Positions 7,501 through 16,664 of a stretch of DNA of 64,000 bases are shown piece after piece. The notes below the pieces were generated by a model, which worked only from the letters and a program-made list of their open reading frames with translations, was not told where the DNA came from and ran no database searches. How positions within the stretch are numbered: position 1 is the stretch's first letter; each line of letters starts with the position of its first letter. The translations under genes and the position numbers were made by a program. Origin of the DNA: Methyloligella solikamskensis (lineage in GTDB: Bacteria; Pseudomonadota; Alphaproteobacteria; Rhizobiales; Methyloligellaceae); contig NZ_JBHTJO010000001.1 of the NCBI RefSeq assembly GCF_042676065.1, positions 2,356,001 to 2,420,000 on the forward strand, given 5' to 3'.

Positions 7501-7880
7501 ATGGGAAGAAGCAGCTGTTTACCGCCCAGGCGGAGCGGCAGTCTCCCTGAAAACTCTTTCAAAAAGCTGCAAATGAGGCGCGCACCCTAGGGAGTCAAGA
7601 GTGGCGGGTCAACGAGAAATGCGAATTTTCGAAGCCATTGAGGGTCAGAGACTTTCCATAAGTTACGCATTGCACCCCGCAATCGCATGTTTATTACCGC
7701 TTTGGCGGTGGATAAACCGCTGGCGGCGGGCTTTGCCGCGGCATGGCGTCCCGGCGACGCTAGACAAGCCCCTCGCATGGGCATAAACGGGGAATCCGTC
7801 GATTATTCGGGGCGCAACGGGCAACGCTGCGCGACCCCACCAGGCAACAGACGACACCTTCTCCATTCATTCGATTACGC
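7501..7880. other. Intergenic region between ilvB and kup
   Basis: This 380-base gap separates the divergent genes ilvB (minus) and kup (plus). On the minus strand it holds a candidate ilvB promoter (listed separately) and a small CCGC-CTGG-GCGG hairpin near 7530. I see no convincing gene, RNA or repeat in 7613-7880; the kup promoter must lie there but I could not identify it. Several short open frames here have no family resemblance. Confidence 0.5.
7584..7612 (-). promoter_or_regulatory. Candidate ilvB promoter
   Basis: On the minus strand, TTGACC (7612-7607), a 17-base spacer and TAGGGT (7589-7584) form a plausible housekeeping promoter about 115 bases upstream of the ilvB ATG. The -35 box is strong and the -10 box weak. 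The leader between it and ilvB contains no branched-chain-rich peptide. Confidence 0.4.
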
Positions 7881-9806
7881 ATGACGCAGGCTTCCACCGA
7901 TTCTCCTGCAAACAACGGCGGCCACGCAGAGGCTGAGGGGCATAGCCCGAAGACCTTCTGGACGCTGGCCCTTGGCTCCATGGGTGTCGTCTATGGCGAC
8001 ATCGGCACGAGCCCGCTCTATGCGTTCAAGGTCGCGCTTGTGGCGGCCGGCGACGAGACGATCCTGGCGCGGGACAACGTGCTGGGCGTGCTGTCGCTGA
8101 TCCTCTGGGCGCTGATCCTCGTCGTCACCATCAAATACGTGCTGATCCTGCTGCGCGCCGACAACAAGGGCGAAGGCGGCACCCTGTCTCTCATGGCGCT
8201 GGCCCAGCGCACCCTGAAGAACCCGGCCGCGCGCACCACGGTGACGATTCTCGGCATGATCGCGGCCGCCCTGTTCTATGGCGATGCGCTCATCACGCCG
8301 GCAATCTCGGTGATCTCGGCGGTGGAAGGCCTGGAGGTCGTCTCGCCGCAGCTTGAGACCTATGTGGTTCCGCTCACCATCCTGATCCTATTCGGCCTGT
8401 TTGCCGTGCAATCGCGGGGCACCGCGCTGGTGGCGGCCTATTTCGGCCCGATCATGATGGTGTGGTTCACGGTGCTGGCGGGGCTCGGCATCTGGCATAT
8501 CGCCGACGATCCGTCCGTCATCGCCGCGCTCAACCCCTACTGGGCGGTCGTGTTCTTCATCGACCATGGGCTGGTGGCGCTGCTGACCCTGGGCGCGGTC
8601 TTCCTGGCAGTGACGGGCGCCGAGGCGCTCTACGCCGATCTCGGCCATTTCGGGCGCAAGCCGATCCAGACCGCGTGGCTGTTCTTCGTGCTGCCGGCGC
8701 TGGTGCTGAACTATTTCGGCCAGGGCGCCCTGGTGCTCTCCGACCCGAGCGCACTCGACGCCCCGTTCTACAAGCTGGTGCCCTCCTGGGGCCTCTACCC
8801 GGTCATCATCCTCGCGACGCTCGCCACAGTGATTGCCTCCCAGGCCGTCATCACCGGCGCGTTCTCTCTGACTCGGCAGGCTGTGCAACTCGGCCTCCTG
8901 CCCCGCTTCCAGATCCTGCGGACCTCGGAGACGCAAGCCGGGCAGATCTACATTCCCCGGATGCGGGCCCTGCTGCTCACGGGCGTGCTGTTCCTGGTGC
9001 TGCTGTTCCGCTCCTCCGAAGGCCTCGCCCACGCCTACGGTCTCGCCGTCTCCGGCACCATGTTCGTGGACGGGCTGATGGCCTTCATCGTGATCTGGCG
9101 GGTCTGGAAATGGTCGGTCTGGACGTCGGCGCTGATGATGGTGCCGTTCATGCTGATCGATTTCGCCTTCATCAGCGCGAACTTCCTGAAGGTGCCCGAC
9201 GGCGGCTGGGTGCCGCTCCTGATCGGCGGCGCGCTGGTGGCGATCATGCTCACATGGCGGAAGGGGGCGCGGATCCTCACCGAGAAGACCCAGCGCATGG
9301 AGATGCCGGTGGAGGATCTGATCGAGCAGCTTCAGAAGAGCTGTCCGCACCGGGTGCCGGGGACTGCCGTGTTCCTCACCGCGACGCCGGGCAGCGCACC
9401 GACTGCCCTGCTCCACAGCCTCAAGCACTACAAGGTGCTGCACGAGAACAACGTCATCCTCAGCATCGTCACCGAGGACGTGCCGCGGGTGTCGCTTCAG
9501 GACCGGGTGGAGATCAGCGAGATCGGCGAGAACTTCATGCGGGTGATCCTGCATTTCGGCTTCATGGAGACGCCGAATATCCCCCGGGCGCTCGCCATTG
9601 CGCGAAAGCTGGGCTGGACCTTCGACATCATGTCGACGTCGTTCTTCCTGTCGCGGCGAACGCTCAAGCCCGACCAGCGCTCCGGCATGCCGATCTGGCA
9701 GGATAAGCTGTTCATCTTCCTCGCCCGCACCGCTGACGACGCCAGCAACTACTTCCAGCTGCCCACGGACCGGGTGGTGGAGATCGGGACACAGGTCACG
9801 GTGTAG
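7881..9806 (+). CDS. kup: Low-affinity potassium transporter Kup
   Basis: Kup is a proton-coupled K+ uptake transporter of the KUP/HAK/KT family in the inner membrane. The 641-residue protein has the family's N-terminal signature (LGSMGVVYGDIGTSPLY at about residue 33), about twelve hydrophobic helices up to residue 450 and a soluble cytoplasmic C-terminal domain to the end, matching the usual 620-640 residues. The ATG is the first in-frame start. It is a single-gene unit; its last 11 bases overlap the end of the convergent miaA. Confidence 0.96.
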   Translation: MTQASTDSPANNGGHAEAEGHSPKTFWTLALGSMGVVYGDIGTSPLYAFKVALVAAGDETILARDNVLGVLSLILWALILVVTIKYVLILLRADNKGEGGTLSLMALAQRTLKNPAARTTVTILGMIAAALFYGDALITPAISVISAVEGLEVVSPQLETYVVPLTILILFGLFAVQSRGTALVAAYFGPIMMVWFTVLAGLGIWHIADDPSVIAALNPYWAVVFFIDHGLVALLTLGAVFLAVTGAEALYADLGHFGRKPIQTAWLFFVLPALVLNYFGQGALVLSDPSALDAPFYKLVPSWGLYPVIILATLATVIASQAVITGAFSLTRQAVQLGLLPRFQILRTSETQAGQIYIPRMRALLLTGVLFLVLLFRSSEGLAHAYGLAVSGTMFVDGLMAFIVIWRVWKWSVWTSALMMVPFMLIDFAFISANFLKVPDGGWVPLLIGGALVAIMLTWRKGARILTEKTQRMEMPVEDLIEQLQKSCPHRVPGTAVFLTATPGSAPTALLHSLKHYKVLHENNVILSIVTEDVPRVSLQDRVEISEIGENFMRVILHFGFMETPNIPRALAIARKLGWTFDIMSTSFFLSRRTLKPDQRSGMPIWQDKLFIFLARTADDASNYFQLPTDRVVEIGTQVTV

Positions 9807-10770
9807 CGGCCTCGCTGCGGCCGAGACGCGCGCTGGCGAATTCCACCGCTTCCGCAGCACTTTCCACCCAATGCCAATCGGCCATGAAGCGGCGCGCCCA
9901 GGTGAGCTGGCGCTTGGCATAACGGCGGCTCATGGTCTTGGACGTCTCTATGGCCTCTTCGCGGGAAATCTTCCCTTCCAAGGCATCCAGCAGCTCCGGT
10001 ACTCCGTGGGCGCGCATGGCCGGGAGCTCGGGTGAAAGGTTGAGCTCGGCAAGCACACGGATCTCGTCCAGGGCGCCACGCTGCAGCATTGCGTCGAAGC
10101 GTCGGTCGATCTTGGCGTAAAGCTCGGCACGGTCGGGCGCCACGACCATGCGCAAGGTCTGCTCCGGCGGCAGGAGTGGCGTCGCCTCTTCCGCCTGCCA
10201 ATCGGCTAAGGAGACACCGGTCGCCTCGAAGACCTCCAGGGCGCGGACGATCCTTTGAGGGTCGGTTTCCGGGAGGCGCTCCGCCATTGCGGGATCGCGT
10301 TCGCAAAGCTCTTCATGGAGCTCGGCCGGGGTGAGGGTTTCGGCGCGGGACCGCCACCGCTCACGGATTTCGGCCGGGATCTCGGGCGTGGCCGCAAGAC
10401 CTTCGGCGAGCGCTTTGAAATAGAGTCCCGTGCCGCCCGTTAAGATCGGCAGGCGCCTCAGCGCTTTCTCTTCTTCCAGGACCGCCTCGACATCCGCCAA
10501 CCAACGGCCGACGGAATAGCGCTCGGCGGCCGAGACGGTACCGTAGAGCCTGTGGAGGACCAGCCGCTCCTCATCGAGATTGGGCCGGGCGGTGAGGATG
10601 CGCAGCTCGTCGTAAACCTGCATGGAGTCGGCGTTGACGATGACGCCGCCGAAACGCGAGGCAAGCTCCAGGGCGGCGGCGGATTTACCGCTCGCCGTCG
10701 GCCCTGCGATGAGGACCGCCGCAATGTCGGGTACCCCCTGCCCTGTCTCCTCCGCCAACGCGGCCTCCAC
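9796..10770 (-). CDS. miaA: tRNA dimethylallyltransferase
   Basis: MiaA transfers a dimethylallyl group to N6 of A37 in tRNAs that read UNN codons. The 324-residue protein shows the P-loop GPTASGKS at residues 23-30, the substrate-binding NADSMQVY segment shortly after, the LTGGTGLYFKAL motif near 115 and the TKTMSRRYAKRQ-like tRNA-binding stretch near the C-terminus (here SKTMSRRYAKRQLTW). The start called is a GTG at 10770 with a weak AGGAT site; a TTG twelve bases inside is preceded by GGAGG, so the start is uncertain by a few codons. It lies just downstream of degP and overlaps kup tail to tail by 11 bases. Confidence 0.95.
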   Translation of the reverse strand: MEAALAEETGQGVPDIAAVLIAGPTASGKSAAALELASRFGGVIVNADSMQVYDELRILTARPNLDEERLVLHRLYGTVSAAERYSVGRWLADVEAVLEEEKALRRLPILTGGTGLYFKALAEGLAATPEIPAEIRERWRSRAETLTPAELHEELCERDPAMAERLPETDPQRIVRALEVFEATGVSLADWQAEEATPLLPPEQTLRMVVAPDRAELYAKIDRRFDAMLQRGALDEIRVLAELNLSPELPAMRAHGVPELLDALEGKISREEAIETSKTMSRRYAKRQLTWARRFMADWHWVESAAEAVEFASARLGRSEAATP

Positions 10771-10847
10771 CCATCCTATTCACGAGCGCTGCGGAGTTTG
10801 CCGCCTTCGGCGGTCGAGGAAAAGGACGGTGATCGGTTGCGCTTTAT

Positions 10848-12317
10848 CTAGCTCAGGGGCAGCGCAACGAAGGAAAGCTCGCCATGGCCGTCGGAGATCA
10901 GCAGTAGGACGGATTTCCGGCCGGACTTCTTCACGGCGTCGACGCGGGAGAGAACCTCTTGAGGGCTGTTCACCGTCTCCTGGGTCACCTCGACGATCAC
11001 ATCGCCGACCTTCACGTCCTTCTCTTCCGCCTGGCTGCCGGGCTCGACTTCGAGGATGATGACGCCGTCGATAGCGTTGTCGATGCCGTATTCATCGCGC
11101 AGTTGTGAGGTGAGAGGCGCGATGGCGAGCCCCAGCACGCGTTCCCGCTCCGGCTCGACGGTCTCTTCGGTCGGCTCGCTGAGATCTTCGACCTCTTCGC
11201 TTTCTGGCAGCCGTCCGACGGTGACCTCAATCTCCATCGGCTCGCGCTTGCGCAGCAGGGAGAGCGTGACCGTCTTGCCGATGGTCGTGGCGGCGACCAG
11301 GCGCGGTAGGCTGCGCATGGTGTCGACGTCTTCGCCGTCGAATTTCAGGATTACGTCGCCGCTCTTGATGCCGGCGACCTCTGCCGGGCTGCCCGGCATG
11401 ACCTTGGCGACCAGCGCGCCGGTCGAATCCTCCATGCCGAGGCTTTCGGCGATCTCTTCAGTGACGCGCTGGACATGGACGCCGAGCCATCCCCGGCGCG
11501 TCTCGCCGTATTCCTTGAGCTGCTCGATGATGGTCAGGGCGCTGTTGGACGGCACGGCGAAGCCGATGCCGATGGAGCCGCCGGTGGGCGAGATGATGGC
11601 GGTGTTCACGCCGATGACCTCGCCTTCCATGTTGAAGAGCGGACCGCCGGAATTGCCCCGGTTGATGGCAGCGTCAGTCTGGATGAAGTCGTCGTAGGGC
11701 CCGGCGTTGATGTCCCGCTTGGTGGCGGAAATGATGCCCAGGGTTAGCGTGCCGCCGAGGCCAAACGGGTTGCCGATGGCCATCACCCAGTCGCCGACCC
11801 GCATCTTGGCGGAATCGCCGAACGTCACCGCCTTCAAGGGCTTTTCGGGCTCGACCTTCAGAAGCGCCAGATCGGTCTTGGGATCGTGGCCGAGGATCTC
11901 GGTGACCTTCAGCTTCCGGCCGTCGGTGAAGTTCACGACGATCTCGTCAGCGCCTTCGATCACGTGGTTGTTGGTGACGATCAGGCCGGAGGAATCGTAG
12001 ACGAAACCGGAGCCGAGCGAGCTGACCCGCCGCGGCATGCCTTCGCCATCCGGCGTATCGAAAAAGTCGTCGAAGAACTCCTCGAACGGAGAGCCTTCCG
12101 GGCTCGGCGTCGCTTGAGGTGCCTGCTCCTGGATGCCCTTCACGGTCTGGGTGGTCGAGATATTGACCACGGTCTCCTGGAGACCTTCGGAGATGTCGGC
12201 CACGGATTCCGGTCCGCGGGCCGATCCCGCCTGGGGCAGGACAAGAAGGGCGAACGCAAGCGTGGCGATCGCGCCGGCTTTCAGGCTGAACAGACGAATT
12301 CGCGAAGGGAGCTGCAT
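10848..12317 (-). CDS. degP: Do-family periplasmic serine protease
   Basis: This is a DegP/HtrA-type protease-chaperone for misfolded periplasmic proteins. The 489-residue protein has an N-terminal signal peptide (about residues 1-34, ending in a SARG-like region), a trypsin-like domain with catalytic H118 (TNNHV), D149 (KTDLALL) and S223 (NRGNSGGP), and two PDZ domains (about 275-365 and 395-489). It is downstream of hflK, hflC and the DUF2065 gene on the same strand, an arrangement widespread in proteobacteria that groups membrane-protein quality control. The paralogue (DegP, DegQ or DegS-like) cannot be settled from sequence alone, but two PDZ domains exclude DegS. Confidence 0.95.
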   Translation of the reverse strand: MQLPSRIRLFSLKAGAIATLAFALLVLPQAGSARGPESVADISEGLQETVVNISTTQTVKGIQEQAPQATPSPEGSPFEEFFDDFFDTPDGEGMPRRVSSLGSGFVYDSSGLIVTNNHVIEGADEIVVNFTDGRKLKVTEILGHDPKTDLALLKVEPEKPLKAVTFGDSAKMRVGDWVMAIGNPFGLGGTLTLGIISATKRDINAGPYDDFIQTDAAINRGNSGGPLFNMEGEVIGVNTAIISPTGGSIGIGFAVPSNSALTIIEQLKEYGETRRGWLGVHVQRVTEEIAESLGMEDSTGALVAKVMPGSPAEVAGIKSGDVILKFDGEDVDTMRSLPRLVAATTIGKTVTLSLLRKREPMEIEVTVGRLPESEEVEDLSEPTEETVEPERERVLGLAIAPLTSQLRDEYGIDNAIDGVIILEVEPGSQAEEKDVKVGDVIVEVTQETVNSPQEVLSRVDAVKKSGRKSVLLLISDGHGELSFVALPLS

Positions 12318-12444
12318 GGGGAAGGCCGCCGTTTCAATCTCTTAGCCAGATGGGAATGCGCTTTCCCGGCTGGCAGATTAAGCTGCCATGTGGCGGCAAC
12401 CTCCTCAATCACGAAAATTGGGGAGGCGCAAAACGGCCGCCGAA

Positions 12445-12630
12445 TCAGCCCCTGGCGAACCAAACGACGACAAAACCGATGGTGGCGGCCAGGACGCCTA
12501 CAAGGCGCAGATTCGATTCGGGGGCATCGGCCGTCTTTTCCAGCATAGCGCGGCCAAGCCGTGGCGAGAGTGCCCAGAGCACGCCTTCAATCACAAGAAC
12601 GAGGCCGATGGCGCTGGCGAGATCCTGCAT
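12445..12630 (-). CDS. DUF2065 small membrane protein
   Basis: This 61-residue protein has two hydrophobic helices (about residues 5-21 and 41-58) joined by a short polar loop with SPRLGRAMLEK; it matches the DUF2065 family (YjeT-like). In many proteobacteria a DUF2065 gene follows hflC, as here, six bases after the hflC stop. That fixed position suggests a link to the HflKC complex, but no function is established. Confidence 0.85.
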   Translation of the reverse strand: MQDLASAIGLVLVIEGVLWALSPRLGRAMLEKTADAPESNLRLVGVLAATIGFVVVWFARG

Positions 12631-12636
12631 GTCCCG

Positions 12637-13785
12637 CTATTGCGCCGCTTCCAGTTCCGGCTCCGCATCGGACGACGTGTCATCCTTGGCGGCGTCGGAA
12701 CTTTGCTGCTCTTCCACCGTGTCGGCGCTGGGCACCTGAACATCGGCGGAGTCGTCCTCGATCTCGGAGGCTTCGGTGTCGCCAGCGTCCGCTCCGTCCT
12801 CGGATTCGCCGGTCGGAGCCACCTCGCCGCTCGGTGAGGCCTGGCTGGTATCCTTGGGCGCGAAGCTCGCATTGGGAGCGAGCCCCTGCTTGTCCATGGC
12901 AGTGCTGCCCGGGGTGTCGGGACCGCCGGTTGCATCGCTGAAGTACTGGAAGAACTGAGAACTCGGGCTCAGGACGAAACGGGTGTCGCTATTGGCCAGC
13001 GCGCCGCGATAGGCCTGCATGGACCGATAGAAAGCGAAGAAATCCGGGTCCTGTCCGAAGGCTTCGGCAAAGATGCGGTTGCGCTTGGCATCGCCGTCAC
13101 CGCGGATCCGTTCGGCCTCGCCCTGGGCATCGGCCTTAAGAACCGTGACCTTGCGGTCCGCTGTGGCCCGGATGCGCCGCGAGGCGCCCTCACCTTCGGC
13201 GCGGAACTCCGCTGCTTCACGCTGGCGCTCGGTGTTCATGCGGCGGAAGATGGCGTCGCTGTTCGCTTCCGGCAGATCGACCCGCTTAATGCGGACATTG
13301 AGGAAGTCGACGCCGTAGGTTTTTGCCTTCTCGTTCATCTGCTCGGCGATGATCTTCATGAGCTCATCGCGACGGTCTCGGACGATGGCTTCGAAGGACG
13401 AGCCGCCAAGCACACCGCGCAGCGTCGATTCGAGGATTGTGGCGAACTGACCACGCGCGTTCTGCTCATCCCTGACACCTTGGTAGAACAACAGCGGGTT
13501 CGTGATGCGATAGCGGGCGAACGCGTCCACAACGAGCCGCTTCTGGCCGCTGGCGATCACTTCCTGAGGGGCTGTGTCGACCTCAAGTACGCGCGTGTCG
13601 AAATACAGCACGTTGTCCACGAACGGGACCTTGGCGTGTAAGCCCGGCTCCTTGATGACCTGCTGGGGTTCGCCAAACCTTAGCACCAGGGCCTGCTCCG
13701 TCGGGCTGACTGTGAACAGGCTGAGATAGGCGGTGATCGCACCGAGGCCGATCAGCACCAGGAGAATGATGGAAGCGATACGCAT
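12637..13785 (-). CDS. hflC: HflC, modulator of FtsH protease
   Basis: HflC is the SPFH/prohibitin-domain partner of HflK; the HflKC complex surrounds FtsH in the inner membrane and limits access of membrane substrates. The 382-residue protein has one N-terminal membrane anchor (about residues 4-24), an SPFH domain (about 25-215) and a coiled-coil segment rich in Arg, Glu and Ala (about 180-235). It ends in an unusual acidic, Ser/Ala/Asp-rich tail of about 95 residues beyond the normal HflC end near 285; typical HflC proteins are 290-335 residues. Its start overlaps the hflK stop by one base. Confidence 0.95.
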   Translation of the reverse strand: MRIASIILLVLIGLGAITAYLSLFTVSPTEQALVLRFGEPQQVIKEPGLHAKVPFVDNVLYFDTRVLEVDTAPQEVIASGQKRLVVDAFARYRITNPLLFYQGVRDEQNARGQFATILESTLRGVLGGSSFEAIVRDRRDELMKIIAEQMNEKAKTYGVDFLNVRIKRVDLPEANSDAIFRRMNTERQREAAEFRAEGEGASRRIRATADRKVTVLKADAQGEAERIRGDGDAKRNRIFAEAFGQDPDFFAFYRSMQAYRGALANSDTRFVLSPSSQFFQYFSDATGGPDTPGSTAMDKQGLAPNASFAPKDTSQASPSGEVAPTGESEDGADAGDTEASEIEDDSADVQVPSADTVEEQQSSDAAKDDTSSDAEPELEAAQ

Positions 13786-14912
13786 TATTGGCCTCCCCCG
13801 GACGTGCTGTTGGTGCCTGTCGAGGGCTTCTTGATCTCCGAGAGCGGCAGATACGGCACGACGCCCGGTCCGCTCTTGTCGTCCAGAATCACTTTGTCCT
13901 GATTGGTCAGCACTTCCTGCATGGTCTCGATGAAGATGCGCTTACGGGTCACGTCGGGCGCCGTCTTGTAGGCGTCGTAAATCTTGGAGAAACGATCCGC
14001 TTCACCTTGTGCTTCGGCAATCGCACGATCGCGGTAGCCTTGCGCCTGCTGAAGGATCTGCTCCGCCTCGCCTCGCGCTTCAGGAATGACTTTGTTGGCG
14101 TACGCTTCGGCTTCGTTCTGCAAACGCTCCTGGTCGGCCTTGGCCGCTTGAACGTCGCGGAAAGCATCGATGACCTGGGAGGGCGGATCCACCTTCTGAA
14201 GCTGGACCTCCTCAATATTCACACCGGTCTTGTAGCGATCGAGCGTCCCTTGCATCAGCTCTTGGACGGCCCGCTCGGTCTTGGTCCGGTCTTCCGTCAG
14301 GATGCGGCCGATATTGCTGCGGCCGACCACCTCGCGCATGGCGCTTTCGGCCACGTCGCGGACGGTGCCCTCAGGGTTCTGGACGTTGAAGAGATAATCG
14401 GGTGCGTTGCTGATTTTCCAAATAACGACGAAATCGATATCCACGATGTTCTCGTCGCCGGTGAGCATCAAGCTTTCCTGCGGGCGGGAGCCGGTGCTTC
14501 CTCCGCCGATCTCAAGGCGGTTCTTGCGGGTCACCTTGGGCAAGAGCACGCGCTCGATCGGATAAGGCAGGTGGACATGGAGTCCGGGTTCCAACTGGCG
14601 CTCGTATTTTCCGAAGCGCAGCACGACGCCAACCTCGTCGGTATCGACGACGACGACGGACGACCAGGCGACAACCAAGAGCGTCAGACCCAAGATCAAA
14701 AAGCCGATCAGCCAGCCGCTGCCTCCGCCACCCGGCAAGGACTGGCGCAGACGGTCCTGGCCGCGGCGCAAGATCTCTTCCAGGTCCGGCTGAGGGCCAC
14801 CGCCCCCGCCACGGCCGCCGCGGTCTCCACCGCCACCGCCGCCGCTCGGCGGCTGACCCCAAGGGCCGCCCCCGCTTTTCCAACCGCCGCCGCTCTGATT
14901 GCTCCAAGGCAT
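13785..14912 (-). CDS. hflK: HflK, modulator of FtsH protease
   Basis: HflK pairs with HflC to form the membrane cage that regulates FtsH. The 375-residue protein begins with a Gly/Gln-rich stretch (MPWSNQSGGGWKSGGGPWG) typical of HflK. It then has a single membrane helix (about residues 72-95), an SPFH domain (about 97-265) and a coiled coil carrying the PEARGEAEQ and AQGYRDRAI motifs. The frame is open to 14963, but HflK proteins conventionally begin at MPWxxQ, so I place the start at 14912. hflC follows with a one-base overlap. Confidence 0.96.
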   Translation of the reverse strand: MPWSNQSGGGWKSGGGPWGQPPSGGGGGGDRGGRGGGGGPQPDLEEILRRGQDRLRQSLPGGGGSGWLIGFLILGLTLLVVAWSSVVVVDTDEVGVVLRFGKYERQLEPGLHVHLPYPIERVLLPKVTRKNRLEIGGGSTGSRPQESLMLTGDENIVDIDFVVIWKISNAPDYLFNVQNPEGTVRDVAESAMREVVGRSNIGRILTEDRTKTERAVQELMQGTLDRYKTGVNIEEVQLQKVDPPSQVIDAFRDVQAAKADQERLQNEAEAYANKVIPEARGEAEQILQQAQGYRDRAIAEAQGEADRFSKIYDAYKTAPDVTRKRIFIETMQEVLTNQDKVILDDKSGPGVVPYLPLSEIKKPSTGTNSTSGGGQ

Positions 14913-15068
14913 GATCGCGTCCGATCCCGATGTGGTTGAAATGACGTCCGGCCGGCGGATCAAGCCGCCTGCTCGAGGCCGCCCGGAAAGGGTAGCCTTT
15001 TAAGACGTTCGTTGTCCGGCGTTATAGGATAGTCCCTGCTCCGGCGCAACGATGGGCAAGGTTACGAT

Positions 15069-15084
15069 CCGGTCATATGACCGG
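15069..15084. promoter_or_regulatory. 16-bp perfect palindrome between folA and hflK
   Basis: CCGGTCATATGACCGG reads the same on both strands over 16 bases. It lies in the 212-base gap after the folA stop and about 155 bases upstream of the hflK start. Its symmetry fits a dimeric regulator's operator; with no loop-sized spacer and no T-run it is a poor terminator. Confidence 0.4.
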
Positions 15085-15124
15085 TTGGATTAATCGCGCC
15101 GCGTCTCGCCGGAGCCTTGACGGC

Positions 15125-15670
15125 TCAAACTTCCCGTTTGCGCTCCAACACCACGATGCTGAACGGGTGATCGTCCTTCGGCCCCGCCTCGTAGCGCTCC
15201 CGGGAAACCTCCTCCCAAAGGGTCTTGTCCCACTCCGGAAACCATGTGTCGGCCTCGGGCGACGCGTGGACTTCCGTGAAATAGAGACGGTCGGCGAAAG
15301 GTAGGCTCTCCTTGAACAGCGCCTCGCCGCCGATGAGGGCGATCTCGTCGACCCCGGTGCGGGCGGCTTCTTCGCGGCCGAGGTCGAGGGCTTCTTTCAG
15401 GCTGTGAGCCACGGCACCGCCGGGAAGCACCTCGAAGCTGCGGTCCCTCGTGACGACGATGTTGAGTCGCCCGTCAAGACAGCGTCCGAGGGAATCGTAC
15501 GTGCGCCGGCCCATGATGATGGGCTTGCCCATGGTGACTTTGCGGAAATGCTTGAGCTCGCTGGACAGGCGCCAGGGCAGCTCACCGTCCAGGCCGATGG
15601 CGCCGTTTTCCCCCACGGCGACGACGAGAGAAAGCGCAGGCTCAGCGCTTGTGAAACTGTGATCGATCAT
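15125..15670 (-). CDS. folA: Dihydrofolate reductase
   Basis: This enzyme reduces dihydrofolate to tetrahydrofolate with NADPH, regenerating the cofactor oxidised by ThyA. The 181-residue protein has the DHFR signature GAIGLDGELPWRLSSELKHF near residue 22, then VTMGKPIIMGRRTYDSLGR and a late ALIGGEALFKE motif. The ATG at 15670 gives the normal length; the open frame extends to 15772 but that part has no homology-like character. It follows thyA by 31 bases, making a thymidylate-cycle operon. Confidence 0.96.
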   Translation of the reverse strand: MIDHSFTSAEPALSLVVAVGENGAIGLDGELPWRLSSELKHFRKVTMGKPIIMGRRTYDSLGRCLDGRLNIVVTRDRSFEVLPGGAVAHSLKEALDLGREEAARTGVDEIALIGGEALFKESLPFADRLYFTEVHASPEADTWFPEWDKTLWEEVSRERYEAGPKDDHPFSIVVLERKREV

Positions 15671-15701
15671 GAAAGTCCGTTTGGGTTGATCTCGGGCCGC
15701 C

Positions 15702-16496
15702 TCACACCGCCACCGGGGCCTTGATCGCCGGGTGGGGATCGTAGCCGACCAGCTCGAAATCGTCGTAGGCAAAGTCGAACAGCGAGGTGACGTCCGGGTT
15801 CAGGCGCATCTCGGGCAGCGGCCGCGGCTCCCGCTTAAGCTGCTCGTCCGCCTGCTCCAGATGGTTCAGATAAAGATGGGCGTCGCCGAAGCTGTGCACG
15901 AAGTCGCCGGGCTCAAGGCCCGTCACCTGGGCCAGCATCAAGGTGAGCAGTGCGTATGACGCGATGTTGAAGGGGACGCCCAGGAAGATGTCCGCGGAGC
16001 GCTGATAGAGCTGGCAGGAGAGCTTGCCGTCGGCGACGTAGAACTGGAACAGGCAGTGGCAGGGCGCGAGCGCCATCTTGTCCAGCTCGCCGACATTCCA
16101 GGCGCTGACGATGTGGCGGCGGGAATCGGGATCGCGCTTCAGGCCTTCGACGATCCCGGCGATCTGATCGACGGACCCGCCGTCGGGAGTCGGCCAGGAG
16201 CGCCATTGCCGGCCATAGACGGGGCCGAGCTCGCCGTTCTCGTCGGCCCATTCGTCCCATATCCTGACGCCGTTTTCCTTCAGATAGGCAATGTTCGTGT
16301 CGCCGGCGAGGAACCACAGCAGCTCGTGGATCACCGACTTCATATGCACGCGCTTGGTGGTGACGAGGGGAAAGCCCTCGCTGAGATCGAAGCGCATCTG
16401 ATGGCCGAACACGCTCAAGGTGCCCGTGCCGGTGCGGTCACTCTTTTCGGCGCCCGTGTTCCGGATCAGAGCCAGCAGATCGAGATATTGCCGCAA
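15702..16496 (-). CDS. thyA: Thymidylate synthase
   Basis: ThyA methylates dUMP to dTMP using methylene-tetrahydrofolate. The protein is 264 residues, the same length as the Escherichia coli enzyme, with the catalytic cysteine at C146 in ALAPCHCLFQF and the phosphate-binding arginines in RTGTG (21-25) and DSRRHI (124-129). The dUMP-contacting segment QLYQRSADIFLGVPFNIASY is intact. It is first in a minus-strand run thyA-folA-hflK-hflC-DUF2065-degP that recurs in alphaproteobacteria. Confidence 0.98.
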   Translation of the reverse strand: MRQYLDLLALIRNTGAEKSDRTGTGTLSVFGHQMRFDLSEGFPLVTTKRVHMKSVIHELLWFLAGDTNIAYLKENGVRIWDEWADENGELGPVYGRQWRSWPTPDGGSVDQIAGIVEGLKRDPDSRRHIVSAWNVGELDKMALAPCHCLFQFYVADGKLSCQLYQRSADIFLGVPFNIASYALLTLMLAQVTGLEPGDFVHSFGDAHLYLNHLEQADEQLKREPRPLPEMRLNPDVTSLFDFAYDDFELVGYDPHPAIKAPVAV

Positions 16497-16664
16497 ACCG
16501 CCCTTCCCTTTCCGGTGCTTCGTTCAGCGCGCATTCATGACACTGCCGCTTCAATCGGCCAGACCATCAATCGACCCCAGGCCAAGCCTCTAGGCGGGCA
16601 TCGTCCCCCGATATAGGCTTGGGGGAAGCTCAACTCCAGCGAAGTTCCAGGAGACCTGTCTCTC

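Noticed and set aside
7510..7580. A TTG-initiated 17-codon frame (MQLFERVFRETAAPPGR) in the ilvB leader
   Set aside because: It has only one Leu, one Val and no Ile, so nothing supports a branched-chain leader peptide.
8388..9920. A 510-codon open frame on minus across kup
   Set aside because: His/Gln/Arg/Gly-rich antisense shadow of the transporter gene, with no membrane segments or motifs.
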